64,000 nt of DNA from Irpex lacteus (GCA_001986395.2 MQVO02000045.1:99725-163724); one strand, 5' to 3'. Shown: positions 24,602 through 37,025, counted from the stretch's first letter. The notes: a model not told the origin generated them from the letters alone. Numbers and translations are program-made.

Positions 24602-25944
24602 ATGTCCTCTGGAGATGGAGGTTCAGGTAAGTTTGTCTATTTAGTCACCGTCTCAATACGAGTGACCAAACACTGTAATGCAGTCGCCCTCGACCCGAGG
24701 ATTGACCTCTTTGCGGGTTCCGTAGCAGGTAGCTGGTATTTCTCTACTTATAACTGCTTCAAGGTCTCACAAATACAACAGGAATCGCTGCCCTCACAGT
24801 TGGCTTTCCATTCGACACGGGTCAGTTGGTCTGCATGAACTGACCGCGCCGTCATCCGTATGTCTTTACTAACATCAGAATCCACTGTGTGTTTAGTGAA
24901 GGTACGCCTACAGAATCCAGAGTTTGCGTCACGCTACCGCTCCGTTTGGCATGCTTTCAAAACTATCGTCCGTGAAGAACGCGTCCATGGTCTCTTTAGG
25001 GGAATAACGTCCCCTTTGGTACGTCCACCACTCGTGTATATCTTATAGCGTATCTCACCGCCACTCCCCAATCCTCGTATATTTAGCTTACAACGGCTCC
25101 ACTGAACGGCGTGGTGTTTGCAGGCTATGGAGCACTGCTCAAGGCGCAGCTGCGTAATGCTACTGATGAGCCACGAATCAGCCAGGTGACACTTGCAGGC
25201 ATAGGAACTGGCATCATGGCATCGTACGTCCTGTTCACAGCACCTTAACTGACGATCGTAACAACTTCCCGAAGTCTAGTCACCTCACCAACCGAGCTGA
25301 TTAAAATTCAGCAACAATCTATCCGCACACCTACTGGAGGGACTGCACCAACGGTTCAGGAAGTAGCCCTTGATATATGGCGACGTCGTGGTATTCGAGG
25401 CATCTTCCGCGGAATAACGGCCACAGCTATTCGAGAAACTGGTTACGGAGCGTACTTTGGCGTGTATGAGGGAACACTAATGCTACTGTCGTCTCGAAAA
25501 GCCTCCTATGATACTGCAGACGATGAGCCCGTGGACCATACTTCGCTACATTCTGAAGCTGCTTCCTCCAAGAAGCACCACTCGTATCCGGCCTTGCTTC
25601 TTGCGGGTGGATTGGCTGGCGTCGCAAGCTGGGTGGTCACATTCCCGTTCGATGTCGTTAAGACGAGGGTTCAGTCCAGCATGGTTACTACAGCGGAAAA
25701 TCCGTATCGGAACACTCTGTCGACCATCGTCAATTCGTACCGGCAAGAAGGTTTCGGTGTGTTCTTCCACGGGTTAAAACCGACGTTGATACGGTACGTT
25801 CGTGCGCCAATCACTTACGCGAGCTGCGAACCCTGCCTTCTGGTCTCCATGAGCTCCGCTGATTTGGTACTCTTGTATAGGGCAATCCCGGTCAATATGG
25901 TGACTTTCGCCACGTTTGAGACTATAGTGCGTGCTTTGCCGTAG
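24602..25944 (+). CDS. Mitochondrial carrier family protein (SLC25)
   Basis: Three tandem carrier repeats are visible, each with the PX[DE]XX[KR] signature or a close variant: PFDTVKVRLQ, PTELIKIQQQ and PFDVVKTRVQ. Each is followed by a matching short helix motif: GLFRGITSPL, GIFRGITATA and VFFHGLKPTL. The protein would exchange a metabolite across the mitochondrial inner membrane. The overall feel is of the carnitine or amino-acid branch, but the substrate cannot be read. Splicing by eye gives about eight exons, with junctions at PFDT/VKVR, MAS/LVTSPTEL and LIR/AIPVNM. The N-terminus (MSSGDGGS) is short. A 45-residue polar insert (SSRKASYDTADDEPVDHTSL) separates repeats 2 and 3, longer than usual. 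Confidence 0.92.
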
Positions 25945-26699
25945 CCGACTGGTACTCAAGATGTTGGCATGGCACAGATAACTCTTCGCTCGAGTTCTCA
26001 AAATGCGCTTTTATGGTAGATTGTAGGATAAGCTCTCGCTAATGGCATTCGCACTAATGACGAACTATACGTATCCTTCAGTGTCAGTAGTGGCGAGGAG
26101 TGAGCGCTAGTGAGCCTTTTGGTAAGCGCCATTAAACCGGCGATCAACGGCATGCAGGTACCTTCCCCAAAGGGCAGGTATGGTTAAAGCTCAGCGCTTA
26201 GCGCTCTGTTACGAGCAGCAGCGAGCGTATTCCACCCTTCTTCCCGAACGACAACACTCTACTCCTTCTACGAACCATCTACTCTCATATTCACTCCTAC
26301 TATCTATTTTCTCCTGTTCTACGCAAATTACCGGCCCTGTTTAGATTTTGTTCATCCCTCGGCCGCTCAGCACCGTCTTCAACTTGAGCGCGAAACAGGT
26401 AGGAGGGGATAAGCCATTCAATCTAGTGCGTAATCTGCTTTCATTCGACATGGACTTTCAACTCACTCTATTACTACTATAGGCGTAATCTACGTCAACA
26501 ACCATCTCCAACTTCATCAGGCATCTCTCAACGAAGTCGTACTCGGCCCTCAAGCTTCAAGCTTCAAGTCTCAGGTCCACTGTCTACTGAATTGTATGTT
26601 ATTATTTTGATGATTGGATATCAACTATGCTGACTGCGTATGATGCAGCTGCACTGCCCATTCCATTCCACACATCCGCGAGGTACGAATTTGGAGAGT
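25945..26699. other. Intergenic region upstream of F-box gene 2
   Basis: No gene is recognised. A short direct repeat (TCAAGCTTCAAGCTTCAAG near 26,550) is present. Splice-like signals between 26,395 and 26,690 suggest a possible spliced 5' UTR for the F-box gene that starts at 26,700. Confidence 0.4.
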
Positions 26700-28600
26700 A
26701 TGGAGATTGCTGCATACAAGGCCGTCAAGTAAGTCGTATTACCGACTAACACTAACTCAGATTATCAATTATTATACTAATTGATAGCTACGCGGCTGCT
26801 CACGGTAGTCTTCCGACATACGCCGGACCATACGCCATAGCACCGGTCTATAGGCTCCCTTGCGAAGTGCTGTGCATGATATTCCTCGCTCTGCGGGATA
26901 TCTACGCCATAGACAGGCGCAATTACGACCATATCTGGTACAGAAGGACTTACAGATGGCTGTGGCAGCTGAAGTTGGTCTGTTCGTTATGGCACAAAGT
27001 CGCGCAAGACTGCCCACGACTATGGAGTTTCGTCGAGGCCTCGCTCCCAGAGCATCATTTCATTATCCGAAAGTCAAAATCCGTCCCATTGACCGTCATC
27101 TACAATCCTAATTCTCACGGGAATGTCCCTCCCTTCCTAGACGAATATCGACACTTACTTCCGCGTATCCAGTCTCTGGCACTTATGGGTGCAAGTCGAT
27201 GGCGCCCGGCCTTCGATGGTGTTACAGGCCTTCCGGCCTTGCAGGAATTGACGATCCATCAATGCGCTTCCGGACACTCTGACCAAGGAGGCCCCGAGCT
27301 GGAAGGTCACAAACAAGTCGGTCCTCCCCGCCTTCCCGATGTCTTCAATTCTGGAAGCTTCCCCGCTTTGGAGCACCTCGATATTCTAGGTTATGTCGGG
27401 TGGGACTTGAAGTCTTCTACTATATTCTCGCCCAATCTCCGCTCTCTGCGTCTAGGATCAAGTGGACATGGCTGGCCACACAAAATCAGCTTACGCCATC
27501 TCCTCGAAACTCTTCACAGAATGCCACGCTTGGAACAGTTCATGCTGCTACACGTGGCTCCATTGTCCCTAGAGTCGGATGAGCATTCCAGCATCCGCAT
27601 CATCCTCCCGCGACTCAAATACATTTCCGTATGTGGCACTATCCAGTCGTCGGTCTTTCTTCTCTCCAGGTTAAAGTTTCCCAACGATGTCAACATCGAT
27701 GTCACGGCCTTGAGGATGCCTCAAGACGAATTGGTACACATTCCCACCCTCTTCTCTATTCTATGCGACAAGCTTTCTGGGGACATGGAGTTTGGGCCAT
27801 GCCGGCCAGTCAAGACTCTAGTTGTCCAAGGATGCTCGACGCCCAATTGCGCAACCCAGATGTTTCTGCACTGCCTCAGGACTGAATACCCCTACAATAC
27901 CATCAGCTACGAGAAGGACGCTGCATTTTTCCGCAAGGCGTTAGCGTATCCCATCAACAAACAGGACCCTAGTATCGATGCTGGTGTACCGTGGTGCCCA
28001 GACCGTACGCTCGGTGACGGCGTTCGAGTGCTTTTCACGCCTGACGACATGGCGTACATACCTCCCCTCTGGTTCCCAGTGTTGTGCGAATACTGGCCCT
28101 TAGACGACGTTGAAACATGCGCTCTAGGAGCCGGAAATATCACAATCAGGGATTTGCGAGTCGTGTGCCCCAATACCACGACACTTTTCATGGAGACCAA
28201 CCGCAGTGGACATTGCGATACCATTTCGGGCAGACTGCAGTCTATGGTCATGCCTGGAAAGGTTCGCGACGATGATGACTCTTCTGACGACGACTTGGAT
28301 TTCGCAAGTACCAGACATCATACGCACCTACCGAACCTCAACACCCTAGTATTATACCCACAATCCGAGGAGAAGCTCATGGAGGAACTTGGAGCTGGTC
28401 TAGACTACCTACGAAATGCAGGGATTTTAACGTTTCAGCGAGTGTCTGTCTTGCGCCAGACCAACAACGCATTGAGCGTTGAGGAGATGGACGCGATACA
28501 GTCACTGCGCAGGACGTTTTATCCCTTAATATTGACTTTAAACTCCAACGAGGACGATGATTATGAAATGTTGGATGTGGAGATTTCGGACGCATTGTGA
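26700..28600 (+). CDS. F-box protein 2 (agaricomycete F-box family)
   Basis: A 29-nt first exon (26,700-26,728; MEIAAYKAV) joins in phase 2 across a 59-nt intron (26,729-26,787) to a single long exon (26,788-28,600). The product has 613 residues. The F-box reads VYRLPCEVLCMIFLALRDIY, then VCSLWHKVAQDCPRLWSFVE. The long C-terminal region contains LMGASRWRPAFDGVTGLPAL, shared with F-box 1, and hydrophobic periodicity like degenerate LRRs. An acidic patch (DDDDSSDDDLD) lies near residue 520. It probably acts as a substrate receptor of an SCF ubiquitin ligase. The coding frame is intact. Confidence 0.87.
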
Positions 28601-29011
28601 TTACTTGTTGCTATTGCATGTAAAAACATACGAACAGGATGTACTAAGTAGTAAATCGAAGTCAGATTAGATCTCCACTCGGACCCAGCGCTAGTCCGAG
28701 TTCGATTTTAAGTTTTCGACTCGGAACCATCATCATCATCTCCTTTATCCCAGCAAACTCTCCCAATGCCGTCTGTTTTCCACATCCTGAAGCTTGTGTG
28801 TGTGAGAGGTAATGTGTCCCATTGACAGTCATGAGGCCCATGCATGAGACCGCCTGATCCAAAATAGCAAGGTACGATCCGAGACATTTGCGATAGCGTC
28901 CAGTATAAGTATAGGCAGGCTCCCCCCATTAACGATTCGCTTGCGGAGGTGGACGGCGATTCCTGTCGCAGCTTTCAATCCCTGAGAACACACTATCTGG
29001 TAAGTGGGGTC
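28601..29011. other. Intergenic region, promoter of cyclase gene 1
   Basis: No gene or repeat is evident. A Met at 28,949 lies in frame with the cyclase start at 29,012, but the second cyclase copy begins at the later Met, so I did not extend the gene. Confidence 0.5.
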
Positions 29012-30822
29012 ATGTCTACGAACAGTGAGGACGAAAAACCTCTTCCCTCATTCGACGAGCTGCCCAATTTCCACCAATACACTGGATGTGCGTGGGGTGT
29101 ATGGGGAGAAGGAGATGAACTCGGTACTGTCAATTTGTTGACTGAGAAGGTTGTAGCCGAAGCTGCGAAAGAGATTAGGTGCGTCCTTTGAGTGAATTAT
29201 CGACTGCTCGACAACGTTATTTCTTCGCCAATAGGTTGGGCAAGATGATCGGCCTGAACCTGTGAGTATAGCAATCTCAATCAGCGATCATATCACAGTT
29301 ACTAGCATAAAATATTCAACAGACCCATCAATTTCCCTGCAAAGGTGCGCCCATATATATGTGTAGGATACATTGTCACACACCCATGAATATTCTCTAG
29401 CCGTTGTACAGACGTCAGCCGCCGGTGCATAACGTCTGGATGAGAACAATCACTACTAACGATGATTCCCTCACCATCGTGATCATCACATACATTCCCT
29501 TGCAAACCGCTACAGTCACTGACTCAGAGTCGTCGTGTAGAACACTCAATCAAGCTCCCAATGGGACGGTCTGCGTCATTACGGTGTATTTGGAGGTCAC
29601 AACGTCTTCTACAACAAGTAAGTTGTATTGTTTTGTCGTTGAATTCCCACGTTGTTGTTGATTACTATGGGATAAAGTACGCCTACTGCTTCAATTGGCC
29701 GTGGTGACTTAGCTATCACGGACCCTAGCAAAATCGACAAGAACAAGATTAAGCTCGGTATTCACAGTATGTATCCCTACAATCCCTTTGCTGCTGCATA
29801 CGATGTCCATCACACCGACCACGCACCCCATAGACTGGGCTCAACACGGGATTTGTGGCCGCGGTGTTCTCCTCGATCTGGTTTCCTTCTACACTTCCGG
29901 CTCCAATAACCTCGCAGCACTTCCATATGATCCATGGCAAACGAATGCCTTGCCTGCTTCAGACCTCGAAGCGTGCGCAAAGGCTCAGGGTGTGACGTTT
30001 AAGAGAGGCGACATCTTGCTGATAAGAATGGGATTTACGAAGAAGTTTCTTGAAGCAGAGCAAGCGGAGAGGGAAGGGTTGAGTGGTAAGCCAGAGGCTT
30101 TGTGAGTCCTACTGCTTGATTGACTACGGTTTTGCGCTCTACCTCCTGCTCAATCGGAGTACTGATATATACCCATAGCACCGGACTTGAACAGAGCGAA
30201 GAGATGAAGCGGTTCCTTTGGTATGCTGGATATTCTGCGTTCTATTGCGGGGAGGCTGACAACTTGACGTCATCTTCAGGAATAACCACTTCGCCGCAGT
30301 TGCATCTGACTGCCCGTGCCTCGAGGTAGGTCCAATAATAGTGACCAAGATGCTATCAAGGTCGGAGCTAACCTCCACTGGCAGCGATTCCCCACACCAG
30401 AGGGTATACCGCAGTTGCATCAGGTACGTTTTGCCACCGTTTCGCTCAGTAATCCAGACAATTGAGTTTGCAACGCGTAAGACAATACTTGGGTGAGTAC
30501 AGAGCACTCGGAATGACTTCACAACTTCTGAACGCACAACGATCCTCACTCAGCCTCTGGGGAATGCCTATCGGCGAGTTATTTGACCTCGAAGCGATTG
30601 CACAGGCGTGCGCCGAGCAAGGGAGATACACGTTCTTCTTCACATCCTGGCCACTGAATGTGTACGTATCCCGACGAAGTTCAGTCCGCTTAGATGGTGA
30701 CGGCATCTGTTCTATTTCGTAGGCTTGGCGGAGTCGCAAGTCCTCCGAATGCTGCTGTGCGTTACGTCCTTGTTGCCTTATGCATTGCGAGTGCTAAATC
30801 AGAGTCGCAGGCATATTTATGA
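29012..30822 (+). CDS. Cyclase-family hydrolase 1 (PF04199, kynurenine-formamidase-like)
   Basis: The protein starts MSTNSEDEKPLPSFDELPNF and continues GCAWGVWGEGDELGTVNLLT. About nine exons are joined by eye. Junctions include KEIR/LGKMIGLNL, INFPAK/PLYRRQPPVHNVWM, the SQWDGLRHYGVFGGHN exon, GIH/NWAQHGICGRGVLLD and FLW/NNHFAAVASDCPCLE. It ends LGGVASPPNAAVRY with TGA at 30,820-30,822. Family members hydrolyse cyclic or N-formyl amide substrates using a metal site in an HxGTHxD-type motif. The fungal branch here reads SSSQWDGLRHYG, so a Gln stands where bacterial enzymes have His. The intron after CLE is only 35 nt. The substrate is unknown. A paralogue lies on the minus strand at 37.8-39.7 kb. 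Confidence 0.85.
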
Positions 30823-31483
30823 GACTATGACATACTGCAGGAATATGAAACGGCAGACGAGACGCAATCGAAATCCCGTTCATCCGAGTCGAACATCAGA
30901 GTTCAAGTTCTCATCTTCCAATAGTAAAGACTTGCGAAAGTATTTTCGACTGCTCTGTGTAAGTGATATCATGTATATTATGCTACAGTGAAGAAAAGTG
31001 GTGCGTAACTGCTGTAACATGCGTGAATGATACGCGTAGAAAGGTAGTAGTTTGGAGAAAGACTGGTCGCCAGCGTCACACACCCTGGCGCTGACCGAGA
31101 CGCCTTTGCCAGCGGAGCACTGAGAGCCTGTTGGACCCAATCAACCACGAGCACACCGCGGCCGAGTTTCCTCTGCATTCCCTCCAAGGTATGTACGACT
31201 TCACAGGTACATATAAATGAGGTGCCGTTACTGAAATTTAGCTCAAGTCATCTTTATATTGCGCAACTCTCTTGAAGTCGAGTCGCTCCAGTGTACAACA
31301 CGGCGACTACTGCTGCAACACCATACAGAATATTGCATCTCGTATCCTTGACTTCCTGCGTATGTGAGTAGTCTCTGAGATCACTCGCCGTATCGACTAT
31401 CTGCTGCCACATAGCTGACAATTCCTTCAATTTCTTTGACACGGTACGGTAATTAGTGGACGCAGTTGTTGAGGGTGCTCGGA
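30823..31483. other. Intergenic region upstream of F-box gene 3
   Basis: Nothing but short chance frames is seen. The right end must include the F-box gene 3 promoter. Confidence 0.45.
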
Positions 31484-33403
31484 ATGACGAGGCAGAGAGC
31501 TACAGTGCTTAGATCGTAAGTATTCTTAATACAGGAATCTACCTCGACTGACCTGAATACGTGTCTAATGTATTTTAGTGCCGCCCCCAAATCTGAAGGG
31601 GGGCCGAGTACGCTCATCATCCGCCCACGAAATGGAGGTGTAATCTCCAGGACAATCGCCAAACTGCCAGACGAGCTACTTCGCGAGGTCTTTCTTTCTC
31701 TGCGCGACCTATACGCGGAGGGTCATTCGGTGCTTCGCCCGGCTCCATTCAAGAGAATGTACCAATGGGTTCCTCAAATTATGCTGGTCAGCAGACATTG
31801 GCAATCCGTCGCGCTCGGTTGCGCACAGTTGTGGTCCTATGTTGACGCTGGGTCACCGTTCTACTCTCAACTTATGTCAAGACCCAAACATGCTCTCTTG
31901 ACTCTTTCGGGCAAGCAGGACTGGCCCGAATCTCCTCTCCTTGGTCAGCATCAGACCGAGCTGGCTCGCGTTAAGTCATTCGAAATTTCCCATTACGACA
32001 CGTGGGTGAGTCCGTTCGGGAACTGTCCTCCACTGCTCTCCTTGCGGGACTTGTCACTACAGTGCAGATCTAGCACATACGGCGGGTCGGATGGTTATAA
32101 TCTACCACCTATCTTTGTCGATGGCTCGTTCCCCGCACTGAGATCTGTCCAGCTCACTGGATACAACTTCCATTGGACCTCTTCTGTATTCTCTGTGAAC
32201 CTTCGAATCCTGAACCTGCGAGGCCGCGGACCAGAGGATGCGTATTTTGGATACTTGGACCGAAAGCGCGAAATCAGGACAAGGCCCACGCCTGTACCGT
32301 TTCGTGATACCCTTGCTGCACTTCAGCAAATGCCGCTACTTGAGTATCTGGGGCTACGCAGCATCATCGATCCCGACAGCGATCGCAGTGTCGACATCCC
32401 GACAGTGAATCTGGCTCACCTCAAGTACATCTCCATCTCCAGTACCGTCTTCGTATGTACTGCACTCCTTCGCGCATTGGAGTTTCCTGGAAGTGCAAAC
32501 ATTGACGTAACGACCTTCATTCCCGACACTGCCCCATATGGCAGTGCAGCGCGCCCTCTCCGCGTCTTGTTCAAAAATATAGGTGACAAGCTCTCTAAGC
32601 CTGATCTCGCTTGCCCTGTACTACCTATACGGAGTATCATGGCCACCGTAGCACAGTCCAACGAACTCAGCAAGCCGCCTCGTGAGGAGTTCAGGGAAGA
32701 TTTCGTCTTTCGTTTTCTCCGCGAGGACAGGCCGCTTGGGGAGGACGCCAAGACCATGGACCCGTTCATTGGATATTTTGGTAGAATCGAGCTGACAGAA
32801 AGTTCGCAATGCACCTGGGATCCTCTTGGCGTCCCTGGTGTTCGCATATGCGTCATTAACGAGGCACAGGATAGCATTCGCTGGGACGGCCACTTCGCCA
32901 CTTTCTGTCGTGACTGGCCGTTGGGCGATGTTCGGACATGCTTTGTACCCGCCGGTGCTCATCGATTCACCACGCCAACGATCCATGCCATCTGTCCCGA
33001 CATTACTACCTTGATGTTCAGGGTACCTACACAGAAGAAAAGATCTTACTACGGGTACGGAGGCTCTTATCCCTCTGATTCAATCAGGGAAAGCATGGTT
33101 GCTCTAGGGTCGACGATCGCGAATGACGGCGCTGTTCGCAAGCCTAAAGTCCAGCAGCCTCAGTTGACTAAAGTCGAGAGGATTATGGTCACTCCCGACC
33201 CCGAAGAGGGAGATCTCGGATGGTTTCTTCGGTGCAGGACACAAGAGCTTGGGATGGCGGCTTATCAGCCTCAGGCAGGACTCTGGATGTTCGACATCAA
33301 GAAGACAGACGAGCTGCATGCCCGGCAGAAGGCTGAGGAAGCCCGAAAAGCACTACTCGAGAAGACTTTACAGGAAGCGGCGTGTTCGTCGGCAAGTATT
33401 TGA
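31484..33403 (+). CDS. F-box protein 3 (agaricomycete F-box family)
   Basis: A 32-nt first exon (31,484-31,515; MTRQRATVLR) joins in phase 2 through a 63-nt intron to the main exon (31,579-33,403), giving 618 residues. The F-box reads IAKLPDELLREVFLSLRDLY, then IMLVSRHWQSVALGCAQLWS. The middle keeps LPPIFVDGSFPALRSVQLTG, the equivalent of the LPPVFMSGTTPNIRRVRITG segment in F-box 1. The tail is basic and helical (HARQKAEEARKALLEKTLQE). The frame is intact. It is an inferred SCF substrate receptor of unknown target. Confidence 0.87.
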
Positions 33404-33799
33404 AGTTGAAGGGGTCACCCAGCAATACATCCTCCTAGAACACCGTACGTCCAATGGTGACATTGGCCAATAATCGACTGTGACACAATATCAAAGCTTC
33501 AAAGCTTCACGCTTTGGGTAATACTTACTTCGTTGTTCATATTCACCAAGGTACTACCGCAACATTATGCCCAGATCATGCCCAGATTCCCCGAATCGTG
33601 CTCAGAACTTAGAAACTTCAGATCATGAATACTAAGTGACCGATGTTAGTACGTTTCCGTGCCACGAGCACGGGTTTTTGCTAGTCGACACTATCCACAT
33701 ATAGATGTTTATCTGGATACTATACGTCCGATGATCACTGCTGGTATAATAAATGCTTCATACATTGTCCATGCTCAATAAATAATCCAACGCAACACT
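33404..33799. other. Intergenic spacer between convergent genes
   Basis: This is 3' flanking sequence of F-box gene 3 and ALG5. A short repeat (AAAGCTTCAAAGCTTCACGCTTTG near 33,495) has partial dyad symmetry and could belong to a terminator or be chance. Confidence 0.4.
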
Positions 33800-35089
33800 C
33801 TACTTTGTCTTCTGCTTCGTCTTCGCCGGCGGCGCCGCCCACCTCCCAAACACCAAATTCGCGCGCAGAATCAACAAATCTCTCAACATCTGCAACGAGT
33901 CCGTCAACACATTCAGCTTGCTCCCCGACACCTCGTGCCACTCTATCGGCACCTCCGCGACGGGTATCCGCAGCTGCTTGGCGAGGAGGAGTATCTCGAC
34001 GTCGAATATCCATGTGCAGAGGTGTTGGTAGGGGAAGATGAGCTGGGCGGCGCGACGGGAGAAGAGCTTGAAGCCGCATTGGGTGTCTCGGATGTGGCCG
34101 ACGCCGACTATGCGGAGGATGGTGTGTAGACCGTACATGAGGATGTTCCGTAGCACAGACCGCTATATTAAAACCCAAGAGTCAGACAGCAGCTACAAAT
34201 GCGCATACAGCTAGATACACAGCGTACCTTGACCACAGCCTCCGTTTTCACGAGATGCGCACGACTTCCAATAGCAATACTCGCGTCTTCGTCAAACTTG
34301 TCCATCGCCTCCCACAACAAATTCACATCCTCAAACCGACTCGCACCGTCCGCATCAACCATAAGAAGCCTCCTCCCCCTTCCATGCAACATCCCATGTC
34401 TTACCGCCCCGCCCTTCCCAAGGTTCCTCTGCAACGTCACAACACGAATCTCATGCTCCGGGTTCTCCTTCGCGAACTGCAGCGCCAGCTCCGACGTATC
34501 ATCCTTCGACCCGTCGTCCACAATGAGCACTTCGTGCGTCTTCGCCGGGGATGCGCTGGAGGCGAGGTGCGCCAGGGTGGCCTTGAGCATCGTCCCCATC
34601 CGTTCCGTCTCGTTGTACGCGGGCACGACGACCGTCAAGTCCACTTCCGATTCGTCGTGGATAGAAGGTAGAGGCGTGGGCTTTCCGGCGGTCCGAGACC
34701 TGTACTTCTTGTCCTGCTCCGAGGGGACGACTAGCGTAGGAGAGAACAGGACGAGCACTGTGTAACACTGTGTAAACACAAAGCTGTGATGAGCGAGGAG
34801 AGGTAGGGGGTCGAACTATACAGAGTACAGCGGTGGCGGGGACACAGGTCAGATAATTAGGACTCGATCACCGCTCTCACTAGGAAAGCGGGGTCGTCCC
34901 GACCGCAGAAAGCTGTCGTCCTTGTCGTGGCGCACGAAGCCCACAACTCTAAGAACAAGGATGAACTGGGTGCTCATCACACGTGTGTTCCCGCCAAAGT
35001 ATAGTCTCAGGCTCGATTCGAATACTCACTGAAAGAATGGCCGCGAGTAATAGCGTCGCCCCGCCATAAATTAAGGTGGTTTCGTCCAT
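33800..35089 (-). CDS. ALG5: Dolichyl-phosphate beta-glucosyltransferase (ALG5, GT2)
   Basis: ALG5 makes dolichyl-phosphate-glucose from UDP-glucose at the ER membrane, the donor for glucosylation of the N-glycan precursor. The N-terminal anchor is MDETTLIYGGATLLLAAILS, followed after a large intron by VLVLFSPTLVVPSEQDKKY. The GT-A core shows DLTVVVPAYNETERM, EVLIVDDGSKDDTSE, QRNLGKGGAVRHGML, the metal-binding MVDADGASRFEDV and GIRDTQCGFKLF-like HIRDTQCGFKLFSR. The C-terminal part has WIFDVEILLLAK and VPIEWHEVSGSKLN. A second intron lies between EAVVK and RSVLRN (about 34,228-34,163). The first intron (about 35,029-34,755) is long for this locus and may hide a small exon. Confidence 0.93.
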
Positions 35090-35633
35090 CCCGACGTGTC
35101 TTGGAGGGGTTTCAAACCCACGGTGACCTGAGGAGAGAATAAAATGAAAGGAGAGGTGGTGGTCGGGACTGCGAGCTTTGGCTGGGACGTGGCATCCATC
35201 GTCGTTTACTGCATACTTCACATCAGGCGCCCGGAGAGAGGCGACGCTTATGTAAGAATATCCTGAGGATATATTTGGCCGTGGCTGGTAGGATCAAGCT
35301 CAAGCTGGCAATGACCATGGCCATAGAGAGGTGACTGGTCGACGCGGTAGATAACTTGTGGTGTAGGACAGACAGAGAGTATGTATACAAATTGATTATT
35401 GCATATGCAGTGGTATGATATATAAAGCTACATAAAATCCTTCCAATCATGACCCAATATTCTACTGCGTAACATGAGAATCATTTACCAGGAGTTACAG
35501 TGAGCACGGTGCCCTAGAAAATACATTCGAGTCAAGAAACCCTATACTACACAAATAATAAGCAATCCCAGCTCTGGTGCAGACCAGGATACTTAGACCC
35601 ACCAAAATGAGACCATAAGGGAGTAATTTGGCC
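35090..35633. other. Intergenic region between ALG5 and the next minus-strand gene
   Basis: It holds the promoter of ALG5 and the 3' UTR of the membrane-protein gene. A weak 75-codon frame (35,223-35,450) is not supported. Confidence 0.45.
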
Positions 35634-37025
35634 TTAAACTTGTTGTGCCGCCTGATTCAGACGTGCAGACATCGTTCTGGGCCTCTTCAGCTCGTTCCTA
35701 CTAGACCCACTACTCGGACTCGCCGACACAGGATCCGATAGCGCCCTCTCCGGAGCACCCACCTCCCTCGCCCTATCCTTCTTCTCCAACCGCTCCCTTC
35801 TCTCCTTCCCCTCCCTCACCAACCTCTCAAACTCCTCCCTCGGCATATCCGCGCTAGCCCTATTAATACTCCTCATCCTCTGCAGTACATCCACCTCCCT
35901 ATCCAAATCCTTCTCCTTCAAATGCAGCTCCATCTCCTTGTGCGCCCGTCCGCCGTCCCACTCCCGCCTCTCGCATTCTAACGCCTTGTGCACGTAATGT
36001 ATCGTCCACGCGCTCAGCAGAATCGCCCATAGCCAAGGGATACCGTACCCCAGCCCGTACGCGGTGTCTGTTGGGGCAGTCCACGCAGCAGCGATACATG
36101 CTCCAGCGATTATGCACCCTGACAAGCCCCATGCGATGGCGGTGACGCGGCAGACGCGACGGATGACACGGGAGGCTTCGTAGCGATGACGCCAGGCTTG
36201 GCGAAACATGAGACCGCCGCCTCCGTCGACGGAGACGATGTCTTCGGTTATGGTGTATGTTAGTGGAGGGAGGAGTTCGCGTTTGGGAAGTGAGGAGACG
36301 CGGAAGGGGAGGCGGAGGTGGCGGTCCCAGATGCCTGTGATGAGCATGGGTATGCAGAAGGTGAGCATAAAGCAGGGGAGAGCCATAGCGACTGTGGATG
36401 GGTTGGCTGGTGTTCTGTATGTGAAGACACTCGTTAGAGAGGGGCGACGGGGAATCTAGGACTGTACTCACAAGCTAGAACCGATGATCAGAGGGATGAA
36501 GAAGGCGAAGAGGGAGACGTTGATCATGACATGGAACGCATCCACGCCCCACCGTCCAGCACCAATAGGCCTCCGACTCTCATGCCCGTTGCGGAACCAC
36601 AAGTCATACGAGCGTTGTGCGAGCTTGAACCCGCTCACAGTGCCAATAAGGCTGGTAATAATAGCCAGGTTCTTCGTGATACTGAGGTGTGCACCCCATC
36701 GTAACGAGTAGAATAGGATGAGAGGTAGGACGCCGGTCTCGACGAATATCAGAGTGAAGAAGATGATGATGTAGCGTTCTCGGGTTTTCGTGCGGATCGA
36801 GTAGTTCAATGGTGGTGGTCCGGGAATGTCGAACGGGTCAGCCGAGCTCGACGACTCTATGTCGTGCGGGTCGACTTTCGTAGACCGTCGAGAGTCGTCG
36901 GGTGTAGCAGTGGGCGACGGAGAGTTCGCCTCTCTCATCTCAACGCGCGTCTCTGCCTTTTCGTCATCATGGTCCTCGTGTTTCGGTGTTCGCGAGATGG
37001 TCGTCGGGTTTTCATTCGCGCTCAT
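35634..37025 (-). CDS. Multi-pass membrane protein with coiled-coil C-terminus, function unknown
   Basis: Two exons are clear: 37,025-36,472 and 36,414-35,634, with a 57-nt intron. The product has 444 residues. The first 85 residues are polar and acidic. Membrane-like segments follow: YIIIFFTLIFVETGVLPLIL, NLAIITSLIGTVSGF, FHVMINVSLFAFFIPLIIGS, AMALPCFMLTFCIPMLI, AWGLSGCIIAGACIAAAWT and GIPWLWAILLSAWTIHYV. The C-terminal 110 residues are charged and predicted to form a coiled coil (KEMELHLKEKDLDREVDVLQ, FERLVREGKERRERLEKKDR). I know this layout from many fungal hypothetical proteins but no function. The gene is intact. Confidence 0.82.

Noticed and set aside
26090..26215. Possible structured RNA upstream of F-box gene 2
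   Set aside because: Short partial dyads only; no match to a known RNA fold.
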